Shown here: positions 16,142 to 24,950 of the stretch, piece after piece
Numbering within the stretch: position 1 is the stretch's first letter
Layout: each line of letters begins with the position of its first letter
DNA from: Oscillospiraceae bacterium
Lineage (GTDB): Bacteria > Bacillota_A > Clostridia > Oscillospirales > Oscillospiraceae
Direction: 5' to 3'
Length of the DNA stretch: 64,000 bases
Assembly (NCBI GenBank): GCA_015068055.1
Contig: SVLG01000003.1
Span: 1-64,000, forward strand
Notes under the pieces: model-generated
Database searches by the model: none
Seen by the model: the letters and a program-made list of their open reading frames with translations, nothing else
What the model was told of the DNA's origin: nothing
Position numbers and translations under genes: made by a program

Positions 16142-16230
16142 TGGCGGAGATGGAGGGATTCGAACCCCCGTGCAGTTGCCTGCAAACTGATTTCGAGTCA
16201 GCCTCGTTATGACCACTTCGATACATCTCC
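16142..16230 (-). tRNA. tRNA-Ser (CGA)
   Basis: 89 nt with encoded CCA. Acceptor GGAGATG/CATCTCC, anticodon loop CTCGAAA (CGA), a long variable arm as expected of serine tRNA, and GGTTCGAATCC T-loop. Confidence 0.95.
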
Positions 16231-16248
16231 ATATGCGGTTAAAAAATA

Positions 16249-16278
16249 AAAGACCGCCGCACAATGCGGCGGCCTTTT
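16249..16278 (-). terminator. Terminator between tRNA-Cys and tRNA-Ser
   Basis: CCGCCGC / GCGGCGG stem with flanking A and T runs; ends the Val-Phe-Gly-Cys transcript. Confidence 0.8.
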
Positions 16279-16283
16279 ACTTG

Positions 16284-16358
16284 TGGAGGCGCCATCCGGA
16301 TTCGGACCGGAGAATCGCGGATTTGCAGTCCGCTGCCTTACCACTTGGCTATGGCGCC
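16284..16358 (-). tRNA. tRNA-Cys (GCA)
   Basis: 75 nt with encoded CCA; acceptor GGCGCC, anticodon loop CTGCAAA (GCA). Confidence 0.95.
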
Positions 16359-16365
16359 AATAAAA

Positions 16366-16441
16366 TGGAGCGGGCAACGAGATTCGAACTCGCTACCTCC
16401 ACCTTGGCAAGGTGGCGCTCTGCCAGATGAGCTATGCCCGC
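16366..16441 (-). tRNA. tRNA-Gly (GCC)
   Basis: 76 nt with encoded CCA; acceptor GCGGGC, anticodon loop TTGCCAA (GCC). Confidence 0.95.
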
Positions 16442-16444
16442 AAA

Positions 16445-16520
<76 letters not shown>

Positions 16521-16536
16521 GTATTAAATTGTTGCA

Positions 16537-16613
16537 TGGTGGGAACAACTGGACTCGAACCAGTGACCCCTTGCTTGTAAGGCAAGTGCTCTAACCAGCT
16601 GAGCTATGCTCCC
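16537..16613 (-). tRNA. tRNA-Val (TAC)
   Basis: 77 nt with encoded CCA; acceptor GGGAGCA paired with TGTTCCC, anticodon loop CTTACAA (TAC). First tRNA of the cluster. Confidence 0.95.
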
Positions 16614-16724
16614 TTGTTTTTCGCAGCTTGGTCATTATACAAGAGCTTTCCGAAAATGTCAATAGCCTTTTTTCTTTTTTTTCTGTTTTTCCCTCCCGGC
16701 TTTTTAGCCGGGAGGGAAGGCAAT

Positions 16725-18395
16725 TCAGAAATGAATGTGGAAGATATTTTTCACCTGACGGGGGGCGAGCTTACAGATTTTTCTGTCGAAGCTCAGAAGA
16801 CCGGATACATCGGTGCCCACATCGGTGAGCTGACTGTAGAAGCAGCCGGCAAGACCCTCGGCCATGGCAGGCCGCACGGTGTCCTCGTAAAGCGTTTCTA
16901 TGGCAAAGAGGAAGCCCTGAGGACTGTCGAAGAGCTGCGTGGCTTTGGGTTTGCCGGGAACGGTATGTCCACCGGCGATCTCACCGAAGCCGCCGCAGGC
17001 GCTGAGAACCACGGGGCGGCCTGCTCCATCAACCTTGAAGCGGAACTTTTTGCCGAAATGATGGATGCTTCGCAGCTGACCAAAGCCTGTGTCGCCGCCG
17101 CTGCAGCGATCCACCGGGCGACTGCCGTCCAGATCGTCCACAAAGCGCTGGAGGTTGTCGGTGTCAAACTGCCCCCGGCCCTCATCAAAAAGCTCCCACA
17201 GGACCACAGAGGGGCTGTTACGGAGACTCTGCACCATCTCCCGCAGCTCGCGCATGTGCTGCTTGCGGCTGTCGGGGTCCTTGCGGCCATAGACACCGTA
17301 CTGGTAGTCTTTGGCGGCAAAAAGCGGGGGAGTATCCTTGCCGCCGGTGGGCATGGCCTGCCAGACCATAAGACCCAGCCGATCACAGTAATGATAGAAA
17401 AGCGGAGCTTCCACCTTATCCGTCAGCCGGATGCTGTTAAAGCCCAGGGACTTGGCAGCAAGAATATCCGCAGCCATGGCTTCTTCGGAAGGAGCAGCAG
17501 AAATGCCGTCGGGCCAGAGTGCCCGGTATACGGCGCCGCTGACAAAATAGGGCTCGCCGTTCAGGAGAAAGCAGGGGTAGCCCGCCTCGCTGCGGCCCAC
17601 CGAAAACTCACGGAGCGCGCAGTAGCTCTCCACCCGGTCCTCCCCAAGGATGATCTCCAGGGGGATAAGGGAGGGATGCTCCGGCGTCCAGAGGGGAGCA
17701 TCCTCGGGCAGAGGCAGCGTATAGGCGAGGCCGCAGTTCAGCTCATAAAGGGTATCGCCCACCAGAGCGGTGCAGGCGCTGCCATCGGCGGCGTCACCGC
17801 CGGGGAAAACCGTCAGCTCCACGGCGTGCTCAGCAAGGCGCGGCACGATCTGCAGCGAGTCCACATAGGCCGCCGGGACGCTCTCCAGCCAGACACTCTG
17901 CCAGATACCGCTCCAGCTGCCCGTGCGCTTCTGGCCGCCAAAGGCGCATACACCCTGATCACCCTTATCCTGCACCCGGACGAGGATGGTGTTCTCCGCC
18001 TGCAAAAGGGCAGTGACATCCACAGTAAAGGGGGTGTAGCCTCCGGCGTGTTCGACGGCCTTCTCTCCGTTGAACCAGACCGTGGCGATTTGGTCCACGG
18101 CGTCAAAGTGCAGCAGCACCCGGCCGCGGTGAAAGCCCTCCGGCAGCACAAAGCTGCGGCGATACCAGAGATAATAGCCCTTGGGTGTGGGCCGGTGGAT
18201 GCCGGAAAGTGAGCTTTCCGGCGGGAAAGGAACGCAGATCTCGCCGCCAAAACGGCTGGGCGTGCCTTCCTGCTGGGTGCCGGTAAACTCCCAGGGGCCG
18301 TTTAAACTCAGCCAGGATTCCCGCTTGAGCTGGGGTCTGGGATGCTCGGCGCGGGGGGCTTCGCGGTCCATATTTTCAGCATAACGTGTCAGCAT
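16725..18395 (-). CDS. Glycoside hydrolase family 2-like protein lacking the nucleophile
   Basis: 556 residues with GH2 architecture: sugar-binding jelly roll (about 25-180, with YYLWYRRSFVLPEGF and VWFNGEKAVEHAGGYTPF), immunoglobulin-like domain (180-270) and a TIM barrel. The acid/base motif reads WELFDEGRGQFD (Glu405) against the usual FNEGWGQFD. At the nucleophile position the sequence is VVLSACGGFG (Ala466) where GH2 enzymes have SEFGG or SECGG. Without that Glu a retaining glycosidase should be inactive; it may bind carbohydrate, or use another residue. There is no signal peptide, so it is cytoplasmic. ATG at 18395 follows AAGGAGTG. Confidence 0.85.
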   Translation of the reverse strand: MLTRYAENMDREAPRAEHPRPQLKRESWLSLNGPWEFTGTQQEGTPSRFGGEICVPFPPESSLSGIHRPTPKGYYLWYRRSFVLPEGFHRGRVLLHFDAVDQIATVWFNGEKAVEHAGGYTPFTVDVTALLQAENTILVRVQDKGDQGVCAFGGQKRTGSWSGIWQSVWLESVPAAYVDSLQIVPRLAEHAVELTVFPGGDAADGSACTALVGDTLYELNCGLAYTLPLPEDAPLWTPEHPSLIPLEIILGEDRVESYCALREFSVGRSEAGYPCFLLNGEPYFVSGAVYRALWPDGISAAPSEEAMAADILAAKSLGFNSIRLTDKVEAPLFYHYCDRLGLMVWQAMPTGGKDTPPLFAAKDYQYGVYGRKDPDSRKQHMRELREMVQSLRNSPSVVLWELFDEGRGQFDTDNLQRFVDDLDGSRPVDRCSGGDTGFGQLRSIHHFGKKFRFKVDGAGRPVVLSACGGFGEIAGGHTVPGKPKATQLFDSPQGFLFAIETLYEDTVRPAMAEGLAGCFYSQLTDVGTDVSGLLSFDRKICKLAPRQVKNIFHIHF

Positions 18396-18449
18396 ACGAT
18401 CACTCCTTGCTTGGGGTAACCCCCATTATAACGCAAATCCCGCCGTTTT

Positions 18450-18470
18450 GCAACGGCGGGAAAAATGGCT
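18450..18470 (-). terminator. Terminator after ClC gene
   Basis: Approximate location of a CCCGCCGTT / AACGGCGGG hairpin (18439-18462) immediately downstream of the ClC stop on the minus strand; the T-run is short. Confidence 0.5.
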
Positions 18471-19732
18471 TAATTTTCCTTGTGAATCAGCTCGGGACGG
18501 AGCTTGGAATAGAGGATCTTCTGCTGGTGGTAGAGACTGTGGTTGGCCGAGAGCATGTAGCTCACCGCACAGGTGATGGCAAAAAAGATCATGTTTTCCG
18601 CGCCGAAAAGTTCCACCGAGAGCAGCAGAGAGCTGATGGGGCAGTTCAGCGAGCCGCAGAACATGGCGGTGAGGCCGATGGCGGCACCCAGAGCGGGATC
18701 GAGACCAAAGAGAGAAGCCAGTGTGCAGCCCAGCGTGGAGCCGATGAACATGGCCGGGACGATCTCGCCGCCCTTATATCCACTGCCGGCGGTGAGGAAG
18801 GTAAAAAGAAGCTTGACGGCAAAGGCCTCGGGGCGGGCCTCACCCTCCATAGCCCGCTCGATGATGTGGGTACCGGCACCGTTGTAGTCGGTGGTGCCCA
18901 ACAGCCACGCCAGCACCGCGATGGCAAAGCCGGCGGCGGCAATGCGCACATAGGGGTTGGGAAAGCATTTGGCGAGGATATGCTCTGTCCGGTGGAGACC
19001 CACACAGTACACAATGCTTACCACGCTGACAATGGCGGCCACAGCCACCACGAGAAGGATGTTGCTTATATCAAAGCTGAATACCGTGTGCAGAGGGAAG
19101 GCTTCGGCATGGGCTCCCATAAGCCGGGCCACATTGGCTGCGGTAATCGCGGAGGTGAGGCAGGGGACGATGGCAGCGAACTGCAGCACACCTACGCTGG
19201 CCACTTCCATGGCGAATACAGCCGCTGCCATGGGCGTTCCGAAAAGGGCGGCAAACACAGCGCTCATGCCGCACATGATGATGCTCTGCCGCTCAAACTC
19301 CCGGGCCTTGCAGTACTTGGCCAACACGGAACCCAAAGCGCCGCCCATCTGCAGCGCAGCACCCTCGCGGCCCGCACTGCCGCCAAAAAGATGAGTAAGT
19401 ACCGTGGAGACAAAGATCAGCGGTGCCGTAATGGCGGAAACGGAGCCTGGGCGCTGCAGAGCCAGAAGGACACCGTTGGTGTCCGTAGGCCGCAGACTGC
19501 GCAGGTGATAGAGATAGGCAATGAGAAGGCCGGCGAAAGGCAGCAGCCAGATAATCCAGGGATTGGCAGTGCGGAAAGAGGTGGCGATGCCGATGGAGAG
19601 GGAAAAGGCCCCGCCGATAACGCCGCCCACAACGCCCAGAAGGAGGCCGATCAGAACCCAGAAAAGAAAACCCACCACATATTCGAGCGTGCGTTTCAGA
19701 GCGGTGGGAAGTTTTTGTTCTGTTGTATCCAT
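18470..19732 (-). CDS. ClC family chloride channel/transporter
   Basis: 420 residues, the bare ClC membrane domain without CBS domains. The anion-path motifs GGSAGREGAALQMGG (with the gating Glu) and GSGYKGGEIVPAMFIG are present. Family members move chloride, or in one branch fluoride, with or without proton coupling; the ion cannot be decided from sequence here. ATG at 19732 follows AAAGGAT; the longer reading start would extend into the promoter. Confidence 0.88.
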   Translation of the reverse strand: MDTTEQKLPTALKRTLEYVVGFLFWVLIGLLLGVVGGVIGGAFSLSIGIATSFRTANPWIIWLLPFAGLLIAYLYHLRSLRPTDTNGVLLALQRPGSVSAITAPLIFVSTVLTHLFGGSAGREGAALQMGGALGSVLAKYCKAREFERQSIIMCGMSAVFAALFGTPMAAAVFAMEVASVGVLQFAAIVPCLTSAITAANVARLMGAHAEAFPLHTVFSFDISNILLVVAVAAIVSVVSIVYCVGLHRTEHILAKCFPNPYVRIAAAGFAIAVLAWLLGTTDYNGAGTHIIERAMEGEARPEAFAVKLLFTFLTAGSGYKGGEIVPAMFIGSTLGCTLASLFGLDPALGAAIGLTAMFCGSLNCPISSLLLSVELFGAENMIFFAITCAVSYMLSANHSLYHQQKILYSKLRPELIHKEN

Positions 19733-19772
19733 ATACAGGTATCCTTTGACAGTTAAGAATTTGTTAAGGTGT

Positions 19773-19800
19773 ATTATAGCAAAAATTGACGAAGCGTCAA
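19773..19800 (-). promoter_or_regulatory. Promoter of ClC gene
   Basis: TTGACG (19795-19800), 16 bases, TATAAT (19773-19778), minus strand. The -35 box lies in a TTGACG / CGTCAA inverted repeat. Confidence 0.7.
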
Positions 19801-19807
19801 GGTTTCC

Positions 19808-19836
19808 TTGCACTGATCTGCTGCTTATGCTATAAT
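19808..19836 (+). promoter_or_regulatory. Promoter of the VTC-DUF4956 operon
   Basis: TTGCAC (19808-19813), 17 bases, TATAAT (19831-19836). Confidence 0.7.
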
Positions 19837-19865
19837 ATTATGCCGATTGAGAAAGGAGGGAGAGC

Positions 19866-20540
19866 GTGCAGTATCGACATGAGTGGAAGGCAGAGCTGAA
19901 TCGCGGCGACCTGTATCTGCTGCGGCAGCGGTTGGATGCGGTACTGCGGCGCGATCCCCATACCGGACCCGCGGGCTTCTATCGGATCCGGAGTTTGTAT
20001 TTTGATAACGGCAGCGATACGGCCCTGCGGGAGAAAATCGATGGCGTGGGCCACCGGGAAAAGTTCCGTATCCGGGCCTATAACCACGACTATACCCGAC
20101 TGAAGCTGGAAAAGAAGGTAAAGGACAACAGCCTGGGCTACAAGCTCTCGGCTCCCCTGAGCCATGAGGAGTGCGAGTGGCTGCTGCGGGGCGACTGGGA
20201 CTGGCTTCTGGACAGTGACCGGGCGCTGCTCCGGGAACTGGGTGAAAAAATGCTCCATGGGGGCTATCGACCCAGGACCATCGTGGAGTACATACGTGAG
20301 CCATTTATCCATGAGGCGGGGAATGTCCGCGTAACGCTGGACTACGATATCCGTACCGGCCTTGGCGGAACGGATTTTCTGAACCCGGACTGTATTACCG
20401 TCCCAGCCGGGGACATCGCAGGGCTTGTGGAGATCAAGTACGATAATTATTTGCCGGATCTGGTGCGTGACGCGGTGCAGCTGGGCTTTCGGCGAACGGG
20501 TGCCTTTTCCAAATATGCCGCGTGCAGAAAATACGGATAA
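19866..20540 (+). CDS. VTC-domain polyphosphate polymerase-like protein
   Basis: 224 residues forming a VTC tunnel domain. Features include RIRSLYFDN, a basic strand (REKFRIRAYNHDYTRLKLEKK), TIVEYIREPFI and the late LVEIKYDNYLPDLVRD. In yeast Vtc4 this domain makes polyphosphate from ATP on the cytosolic side. The start is GTG at 19866 with GGAGGGAG upstream; no ATG fits. It heads a three-gene set (VTC, DUF4956, secreted carbohydrate-binding protein) found repeatedly in gut Firmicutes. Whether polyphosphate is the real product is untested. Confidence 0.85.
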   Translation: MQYRHEWKAELNRGDLYLLRQRLDAVLRRDPHTGPAGFYRIRSLYFDNGSDTALREKIDGVGHREKFRIRAYNHDYTRLKLEKKVKDNSLGYKLSAPLSHEECEWLLRGDWDWLLDSDRALLRELGEKMLHGGYRPRTIVEYIREPFIHEAGNVRVTLDYDIRTGLGGTDFLNPDCITVPAGDIAGLVEIKYDNYLPDLVRDAVQLGFRRTGAFSKYAACRKYG

Positions 20541-20555
20541 AAGAGGTAAGAGAAC

Positions 20556-21227
20556 ATGACTTTCAGTGATATTTTCAAATCCAGCTTTCTGGAGGATGTG
20601 GGCAGCGTGACGATGCTGGACATGGCGTTGGCTATGACACTTTCCTTCATGCTGGGTGTGTTCATTTTCTTTGTGTATAAAAAGACCTTTCAGGGAGTCA
20701 TGTACTCCGCCGGCTTTGGTGTGACGCTGATCGGTCTCTGCATGGTAACCACGCTGGTGATCCTGGCGGTGACCAGCAATGTGGTGCTGAGCCTCGGTAT
20801 GGTGGGTGCCCTGTCCATTGTCCGCTTCCGCACCGCCATCAAGGAGCCTCTGGATATTGTATTCCTGTTCTGGAGCATTGCGGCGGGCATTGTTCTGGCG
20901 GCGGGCATGATCGGGCTCTCTGTCTGCGGCAGTTTCTTGATCGGTCTGGTGCTGCTGGTTTTTGTAAACCGCAAGACGGTTACCATCCCCTATGTGATGG
21001 TACTGCGCTGCACAGACAGAGCTGTGGAGAAGATGGCCGTGTCCTTCCTGCGTTCCCATGTAAAAAAATGTGTCCTCAAGGGCAAGACCGTCCGGAGTGG
21101 GGAGACAGAGTTGAACTTTGAAGTGCGGCTGAAAAACGACGATACCGATTTTGTGTCGGAGCTGGCGGAGATGGACGGTGTTTACAGCGCCGTACTGGTG
21201 AGCTATAACGGCGACTACATGAGCTGA
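20556..21227 (+). CDS. DUF4956 membrane protein
   Basis: 223 residues: three or four helices in residues 20-145, with a conserved loop SLGMVGALSIVRFRTAIKEP, then a soluble C-terminal domain of about 75 residues with an ACT-like alternation of strands and helices. DUF4956 proteins typically pair with VTC proteins and may couple polymer synthesis to the membrane; the function is unproven. It begins 15 bases after the VTC gene with AAGAGGTAAG upstream. Confidence 0.85.
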   Translation: MTFSDIFKSSFLEDVGSVTMLDMALAMTLSFMLGVFIFFVYKKTFQGVMYSAGFGVTLIGLCMVTTLVILAVTSNVVLSLGMVGALSIVRFRTAIKEPLDIVFLFWSIAAGIVLAAGMIGLSVCGSFLIGLVLLVFVNRKTVTIPYVMVLRCTDRAVEKMAVSFLRSHVKKCVLKGKTVRSGETELNFEVRLKNDDTDFVSELAEMDGVYSAVLVSYNGDYMS

Positions 21228-21249
21228 AACAAGGCGGAGGTGACGGCCT

Positions 21250-22959
21250 TTGGCAAAAAGTAAATATACCGATGTCGTATGCATCCTGATCATTCTCCTG
21301 ATGCTGGTCGTCACGGTTCTCTTTTCTTATGGCGAGGAACTGGGCATAGAGAAGGTGGAGCGGAACAGAGGAGTCGGCAGCGTTTCCTATGCCGCGGTCA
21401 TTTCCCTCTCTGACAGCGAGACAAGCATCCATGGCAGCGGCGTTTATCTCAACGGAAGCAGCGTTGTCATCGCCCACGGCGGCGAATATACCGTTACCGG
21501 CAGCCTCAGCAACGGTCAGCTGGTGGTGGAAGCGGAGAGCGGCGCACAGGTTCATCTTGTTCTGGACGGCGTGGATATCCGCTGCGCCGATGGGGCTGCC
21601 CTGTGGGTGAAAAACGCCGGGAATACGGTTGTGGAACTGGCTGCAGACAGTGAAAACCGTCTTGTCAGCGGCGCAGCCTTTTCCGCGGAGTCCCTATCCA
21701 TGGATGTGGAGGGAGCCCTCCATAGTGAGGATGACCTGCTTCTGACCGGCCAGGGCCGTCTGACGGTGGAAAATGCGTACAGCCACGGTATTGTCTGCAA
21801 GGACCTTCTGCTTGTGGAGAGCGGCAGCTTTTCCGTAAACGCTGTGGGTCACGGCATCCGCGGCCGGGACAGTGTGGAGATTTTGGGCGGCAGCTTTGTG
21901 ATCCGGGCGGAGCGGGACGGCATTCAGGCCAACAACGATCAGGATGTTTCCCTTGGAACGGTAAACATTCGTTCCGGCAGCTTTGATATAGAGGCCGGAC
22001 AGGACGCCATTCAGGCAGAGACGGCTCTCAGCATTACCGGCGGGGACTTCCGCATCAAAAGCGGCAGGGGCAGTGAGGCCGCGGTCTATGCCCCGGGAAG
22101 TCTTCCCTGGGCGGGGGTGGATGCAGCCCTTTCCGACAGTGCCAAGGGTCTCAAGGCGGGGACCGATCTTTATATCGGCACCGGCAGCTTTTATATGGAC
22201 TGCGAGGACGATGCCCTTCACTGCGGCGCGGCCCTGCGTGTGGAAGGCGGGGAATGGGAAATACGCAGCGGGGACGATGCCCTGCATGCGGATATCAGCC
22301 TTACCGTAGCGGGGGGCAGCCTCCGTATTCTGGACGCACAGGAGGGCATGGAAGCGCCTCAGCTGTCCATGGAGGGGGGAGAGGTTGACATAATTTGCAG
22401 AAACGACGGTCTCAATGCCAACGGCGATGGGCCCGCCTCCCTGAGCATCCGCGGCGGTCGTCTGAGCCTGTGCTGTCAGGGGGACGGACTGGACTCCAAC
22501 GGGGATATTCTGATCAACGGCGGCGAAATTTTTGTCAGTGCCCAGCCCTCCGACGGCAACAGTGCGCTGGACTATGCGGCTGAACTGGGCTGCCGTGCGC
22601 TGGTCAACGGCGGTAGTCTGGTGGCCTGCGGCTTTGGCGGCATGGCGGAGGCCTTTGACGCAGCGTCGGAGCAGTATTCTGTTCTCTTCCATCTGGAGGA
22701 GACAGTGATCGGTGGAACGGAGCTGCGGCTTTTGGACAGCGAAGGTGCCGAGCTGCTCAGCTATGCACCGGAGCAGGACTATAACGCCGTGCTTGTGAGC
22801 TGTGCTGAGCTGCGGGAGGGCGAACGGTATACCCTTCACGCGGGGGGCGAGAAGTGCGTTGTGACTTTGACGGAGCGCAGTACCGTCCACGGCAGCGGCG
22901 GCTTTGCTGCCATGCCTCCCCCGCCCGGTGGGATGCTGCCGCCTCCTAAACCGCAATAA
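21250..22959 (+). CDS. Exported carbohydrate-binding-domain protein (DUF4353-like)
   Basis: 569 residues. One N-terminal helix (about 8-27) acts as signal or anchor. The rest is a repetitive beta-rich domain with many GGxxxIxS/xGDDALHA-like repeats, such as GDDALHADISLTVAGG and NDGLNANGDGPASLSIRGG, suggesting a right-handed beta-helix. The C-terminus is Pro/Gly rich (MPPPPGGMLPPPKPQ). Start is TTG at 21250, spaced correctly from GGAGGTGA. It ends the VTC-DUF4956 operon and may act outside the cell on the same unknown polymer. Confidence 0.8.
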   Translation: MAKSKYTDVVCILIILLMLVVTVLFSYGEELGIEKVERNRGVGSVSYAAVISLSDSETSIHGSGVYLNGSSVVIAHGGEYTVTGSLSNGQLVVEAESGAQVHLVLDGVDIRCADGAALWVKNAGNTVVELAADSENRLVSGAAFSAESLSMDVEGALHSEDDLLLTGQGRLTVENAYSHGIVCKDLLLVESGSFSVNAVGHGIRGRDSVEILGGSFVIRAERDGIQANNDQDVSLGTVNIRSGSFDIEAGQDAIQAETALSITGGDFRIKSGRGSEAAVYAPGSLPWAGVDAALSDSAKGLKAGTDLYIGTGSFYMDCEDDALHCGAALRVEGGEWEIRSGDDALHADISLTVAGGSLRILDAQEGMEAPQLSMEGGEVDIICRNDGLNANGDGPASLSIRGGRLSLCCQGDGLDSNGDILINGGEIFVSAQPSDGNSALDYAAELGCRALVNGGSLVACGFGGMAEAFDAASEQYSVLFHLEETVIGGTELRLLDSEGAELLSYAPEQDYNAVLVSCAELREGERYTLHAGGEKCVVTLTERSTVHGSGGFAAMPPPPGGMLPPPKPQ

Positions 22960-22990
22960 AAGACCCGACTTAAAAAGTCGGGTCTTTTAT
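22960..22990. terminator. Bidirectional terminator
   Basis: AAAAGACCCGACTT / AAGTCGGGTCTTTT stem between convergent genes; T-runs on both strands. Confidence 0.85.
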
Positions 22991-23682
22991 TACTTGTTTG
23001 TCAGATATTTTTCCAAGCCCGCAAAGTCCGGCGTTTCCAGAGGCAGCGGGAAGCCGCCCTGTGGGATGTCCCTTAGATGGTGGGCGTTGGAAACACGGAG
23101 CTGCTTCAGACCCTGGGGCGCGTCCTCGGGACACTCATCGTATCCGCAAAGTTCCACGGCGTCGGCCTTCAGCTCCTCCGGCCAGGAACCCAGAACGGCG
23201 TACACGGCGTTGTAGGGCTTTTCCACATGGGCGGGGTAGCAAAGACCGCTGAAGCGTCTGGCGGCGCTCCACAGATCCGTAACGGAGATCTGCCGGGCCA
23301 TATAATAGCGCTTTCGTTCTTCCAGCCGTTTGAGGTTGGCAGCCTGCATGGGGCTCATGGGCCGTTTTGCTATGGGCTTGGGACTGCTGGGAAGAAGGGT
23401 GTCCAGCCAGCGGGAAAAAGCGTTTGCCTTGGGGACGTCGGGGAAAAGGCAGATGCAGTGGATGTCCTCCTGCGTGGTGACCTCAATGCCGGGAATAAAA
23501 CCGATCCCCGCTTTTTCCGCCTCGGCCGCTGCAGCGGCGCAGTTACGGCAGGTGTTATGGTCGGTCAGGGCAATCAGGTCAATGCCTGCTTCCCTGGCCG
23601 CAGCCACCAGCGCCTGGGGCGTCATGTTGTCGTCCGCACAGGGCGATAGGCACGAGTGCAGATGGAGATCGGTGTTGTACAT
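22990..23682 (-). CDS. PHP domain metal-dependent phosphoesterase
   Basis: 230 residues with PHP signatures: DLHLHSCLSPCADD at the N-terminus, ALTDHNT, PGIEVTTQEDIHC and a late SNAHHLRDI. PHP domains bind two or three metals and hydrolyse phosphoesters. In Clostridia this type is often found with DRTGG, HATPase and hydrogenase-like genes, as here. ATG at 23682 follows GAGGAA; it starts 12 bases after the hydrogenase-like gene. Confidence 0.85.
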   Translation of the reverse strand: MYNTDLHLHSCLSPCADDNMTPQALVAAAREAGIDLIALTDHNTCRNCAAAAAEAEKAGIGFIPGIEVTTQEDIHCICLFPDVPKANAFSRWLDTLLPSSPKPIAKRPMSPMQAANLKRLEERKRYYMARQISVTDLWSAARRFSGLCYPAHVEKPYNAVYAVLGSWPEELKADAVELCGYDECPEDAPQGLKQLRVSNAHHLRDIPQGGFPLPLETPDFAGLEKYLTNK

Positions 23683-23694
23683 AGAGTTCCTCGT

Positions 23695-24945
23695 TTATCC
23701 GTTGGTTTCTTCCGCCTTTTTACGGGCGAAAACGCACATATCGGTGGATGCCCGTCCGGCTACGATATCCTCGGCAAAGGCCCGGCAGGAGGGGGAACCA
23801 CAGGCACCGCAGTCAATGCCGCGGAGCGTCTTTTGAATTTCCTGAATGCGCTCCATCTTTTCCAGAGCTGCAGACAGATCGCTGTCCAGCTGCATGACGG
23901 GATTGGGTTCGGGCATGCTTTCCCATTTCATATCGTCCAGGGGACACTCGCCTACCGGCAGAACCGGTTCCGGCTGTCGCCGGAGCTGTTCGATGCGTGT
24001 CTGGGCGATGTAGGGGTTTTCCGCCGTGAGAGCGCCGCCCACGCAGCCGGGGGTGCAGGCATTCAGCTCGATGAGATCCACGTCGTTGAGCTTGCCGTCC
24101 TCCAGCGCTTCCAGAATGCGGATGATATTCTCCATACCGCAGACGGAGAGATGGTTGGAGATGGCGGCGGTGGTGGCCTGGCCGCCGTTCACAGCAAGAC
24201 CGGCACTCTTAATGCGGGCCTGCAGCGTGGCACGGCGCTTGCCGCCGCGTTCCAGAACCGGAATCATCCGGGCTGCCACCTCGGCAATGGAAACAATGCC
24301 GTCCATGACGCATTCGCTGCCGTCCAGCGGGGCCTTGGCGCTGCTGCACTTGGCGGGGCAGGGGGAGATAAAGACGCAGCCAATATCTTCGGGGGGGAGG
24401 CCGGTTTTCCTGGCGGCCAGCCGGAGGGACCAGCGGGAGGCAACGTCCATGGGAGAGCGGTAGTTGAAAAGATGGGGCATCAGGGAGGGGAAGCGGTTGC
24501 GCACGATGCGCAGAACCACCGGGCAGGCGGTGGTAATCACGGGGCGCGGCATCTCGTCGGTCTGGAGTATGTGGTGCAGCAGGGCGGAGACTGCCTCCGC
24601 CGCCGCCGTTACCTCAAAGGTGTCGTCAAAGCCGATCTTCAGAAGGGCAGAGAGGATATCCTGTCGGCTGTAATTGCCGGGGAACTGCCCATAGAGACTG
24701 GGGGCGGGCAGGGCAATCAGGTACTTTTTCTTATAGAGCAGGTCATCCAGCGCGTCAACCCGGGCCTTCATGGCGTTGTGGGGGCAGACACGGATACACT
24801 CACCACAGACCACACAGCGGTCCCGCATGATAACGGCCTTGCCGTCGCGCACGCGGATGGCCTCTGTAGGGCAGCGCTGGGTGCAGGTGGTACAGCCCAC
24901 ACAGCGGGATGCGTCCAGATATATGGCGTCATAATCGATGGCCAA
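23695..24945 (-). CDS. [FeFe]-hydrogenase-like iron-sulfur protein
   Basis: About 416 residues: an N-terminal 2[4Fe-4S] ferredoxin domain (CVGCTTCTQRCP and CVVCGECIRVCP), a domain like the large-subunit C-terminus of [FeFe]-hydrogenase (TTACPVVLRIVR, FISPCPAKC, ELNACTPGCVGG), and a C-terminal four-Cys cluster (GIDCGACGSPSCRAFAEDI). Two of the H-cluster motifs are only partly recognisable, so hydrogen chemistry is doubtful; a sensing or electron-transfer role is likely. TTG at 24945 is preferred because AAAGGA precedes it by nine bases; another TTG at 24954 abuts that site. Confidence 0.82.
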   Translation of the reverse strand: MAIDYDAIYLDASRCVGCTTCTQRCPTEAIRVRDGKAVIMRDRCVVCGECIRVCPHNAMKARVDALDDLLYKKKYLIALPAPSLYGQFPGNYSRQDILSALLKIGFDDTFEVTAAAEAVSALLHHILQTDEMPRPVITTACPVVLRIVRNRFPSLMPHLFNYRSPMDVASRWSLRLAARKTGLPPEDIGCVFISPCPAKCSSAKAPLDGSECVMDGIVSIAEVAARMIPVLERGGKRRATLQARIKSAGLAVNGGQATTAAISNHLSVCGMENIIRILEALEDGKLNDVDLIELNACTPGCVGGALTAENPYIAQTRIEQLRRQPEPVLPVGECPLDDMKWESMPEPNPVMQLDSDLSAALEKMERIQEIQKTLRGIDCGACGSPSCRAFAEDIVAGRASTDMCVFARKKAEETNG

Positions 24946-24950
24946 AAGAA

